From: Solirubrobacteraceae bacterium
Lineage (GTDB): Bacteria > Actinomycetota > Thermoleophilia > Solirubrobacterales > Solirubrobacteraceae
Reading direction: 5' to 3'
Length of the DNA: 64,000 bases
Assembly (NCBI GenBank): GCA_017744415.1
Contig: JAGIBJ010000128.1
Coordinates: 1-64,000 of the forward strand
The notes below the pieces were generated by a model. It made no database searches. It worked only from the letters and a program-made list of their open reading frames with translations, and was not told the origin of the DNA. The position numbers were made by a program, and so were the translations under genes. Below, in pieces: positions 63,896-64,000 of this stretch. Position 1 is the stretch's first letter. Each line of letters opens with the position of its first letter.

Positions 63896-64000
63896 ATGGA
63901 CACCGCCCACACCCAGCCCGACGCCCCGCAGCCGCTCGGCGCGACGCTCCGCCGCCGCTCAGACGACCGCATCCTGCTGGGCCTCTGCTCCGGCCTCGCC
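63896..64000 (+). CDS. PspC-domain protein, 3' end cut by window edge
   Basis: Thirty-five codons are visible before the edge. After a Thr/Pro-rich start they read LRRRSDDRILLGLCSGLA, the start of a PspC domain (RSxxDRxxxGVCGGLA), a membrane stress-response module. The ATG at 63896 is the only good start. The transmembrane part and any kinase or other fusion lie outside the window. Confidence 0.75.
   Translation, partial: MDTAHTQPDAPQPLGATLRRRSDDRILLGLCSGLA

Overview
The window is one contig of very high GC, densely coded DNA from what looks like an actinobacterium. High-GC codon use, frequent GTG/TTG starts, a glucosyl-3-phosphoglycerate synthase, a LigD/Ku end-joining operon and many one-component and PAS-rich regulators suggest a soil lineage of the Solirubrobacterales/Thermoleophilia type. 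That placement is an inference from gene content, not from a phylogeny.

Layout. 1-2408: N-terminal two thirds of rpoB (minus strand, cut by the window edge). 2.8-20.3 kb: an accessory block with a secreted PT-repeat protein; a four-gene translationally coupled surface-glycan operon (NodB-type deacetylase, acyl-CoA dehydrogenase-like protein, NodS-like methyltransferase, GT2); stress proteins (DJ-1/PfpI, DUF892, Mn-catalase); three DUF2294 paralogues; a MerR-type regulator; a phytochrome-like histidine kinase with a CheY-like regulator; GpgS; and a large GGDEF/EAL protein. 20.7-24.3 kb: rpmG-secE-nusG-rplK-rplA-rplJ-rplL (minus). rpoB, normally next to rplL, lies about 18 kb away with the accessory block between.

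24.4-37.9 kb: MFS transporter, a 667-bp repeat-rich gap, FAD oxidoreductase, CDF cation exporter, copper P-type ATPase, metY-metX with a candidate tandem operator, a beta-lactamase-fold serine hydrolase, a quinone oxidoreductase and secreted proteins. 38.0-42.6 kb: PAS protein and a ligD-ku-ku operon joined by TGATG overlaps. 42.7-46.9 kb: exported lipoprotein and PKD protein, DUF1653 and an MBL-like protein.

47.0-54.7 kb: the most interesting block. It holds an MTAP-like nucleoside phosphorylase, a GT-C-like membrane protein, a beta-propeller lipoprotein, and a five-gene overlapping operon (GT2, DUF2064/TIGR04282 transferase, methyltransferase, cytochrome b/molybdopterin fusion, membrane protein), with a divergent NAD-dependent epimerase. 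It reads as a pathway making and exporting or oxidising an unidentified sugar or nucleoside-derived conjugate. 54.8-59.8 kb: a signalling island with HD-GYP, a kinase stub without ATPase domain, a NarL-type regulator and a multi-PAS hybrid kinase. 59.9-64 kb: hypothetical proteins, a secreted propeller, tRNA-Thr(GGT), a CsbD-like protein and the start of a PspC-domain gene cut by the window edge.

No transposase, integrase, CRISPR array or rRNA was seen.
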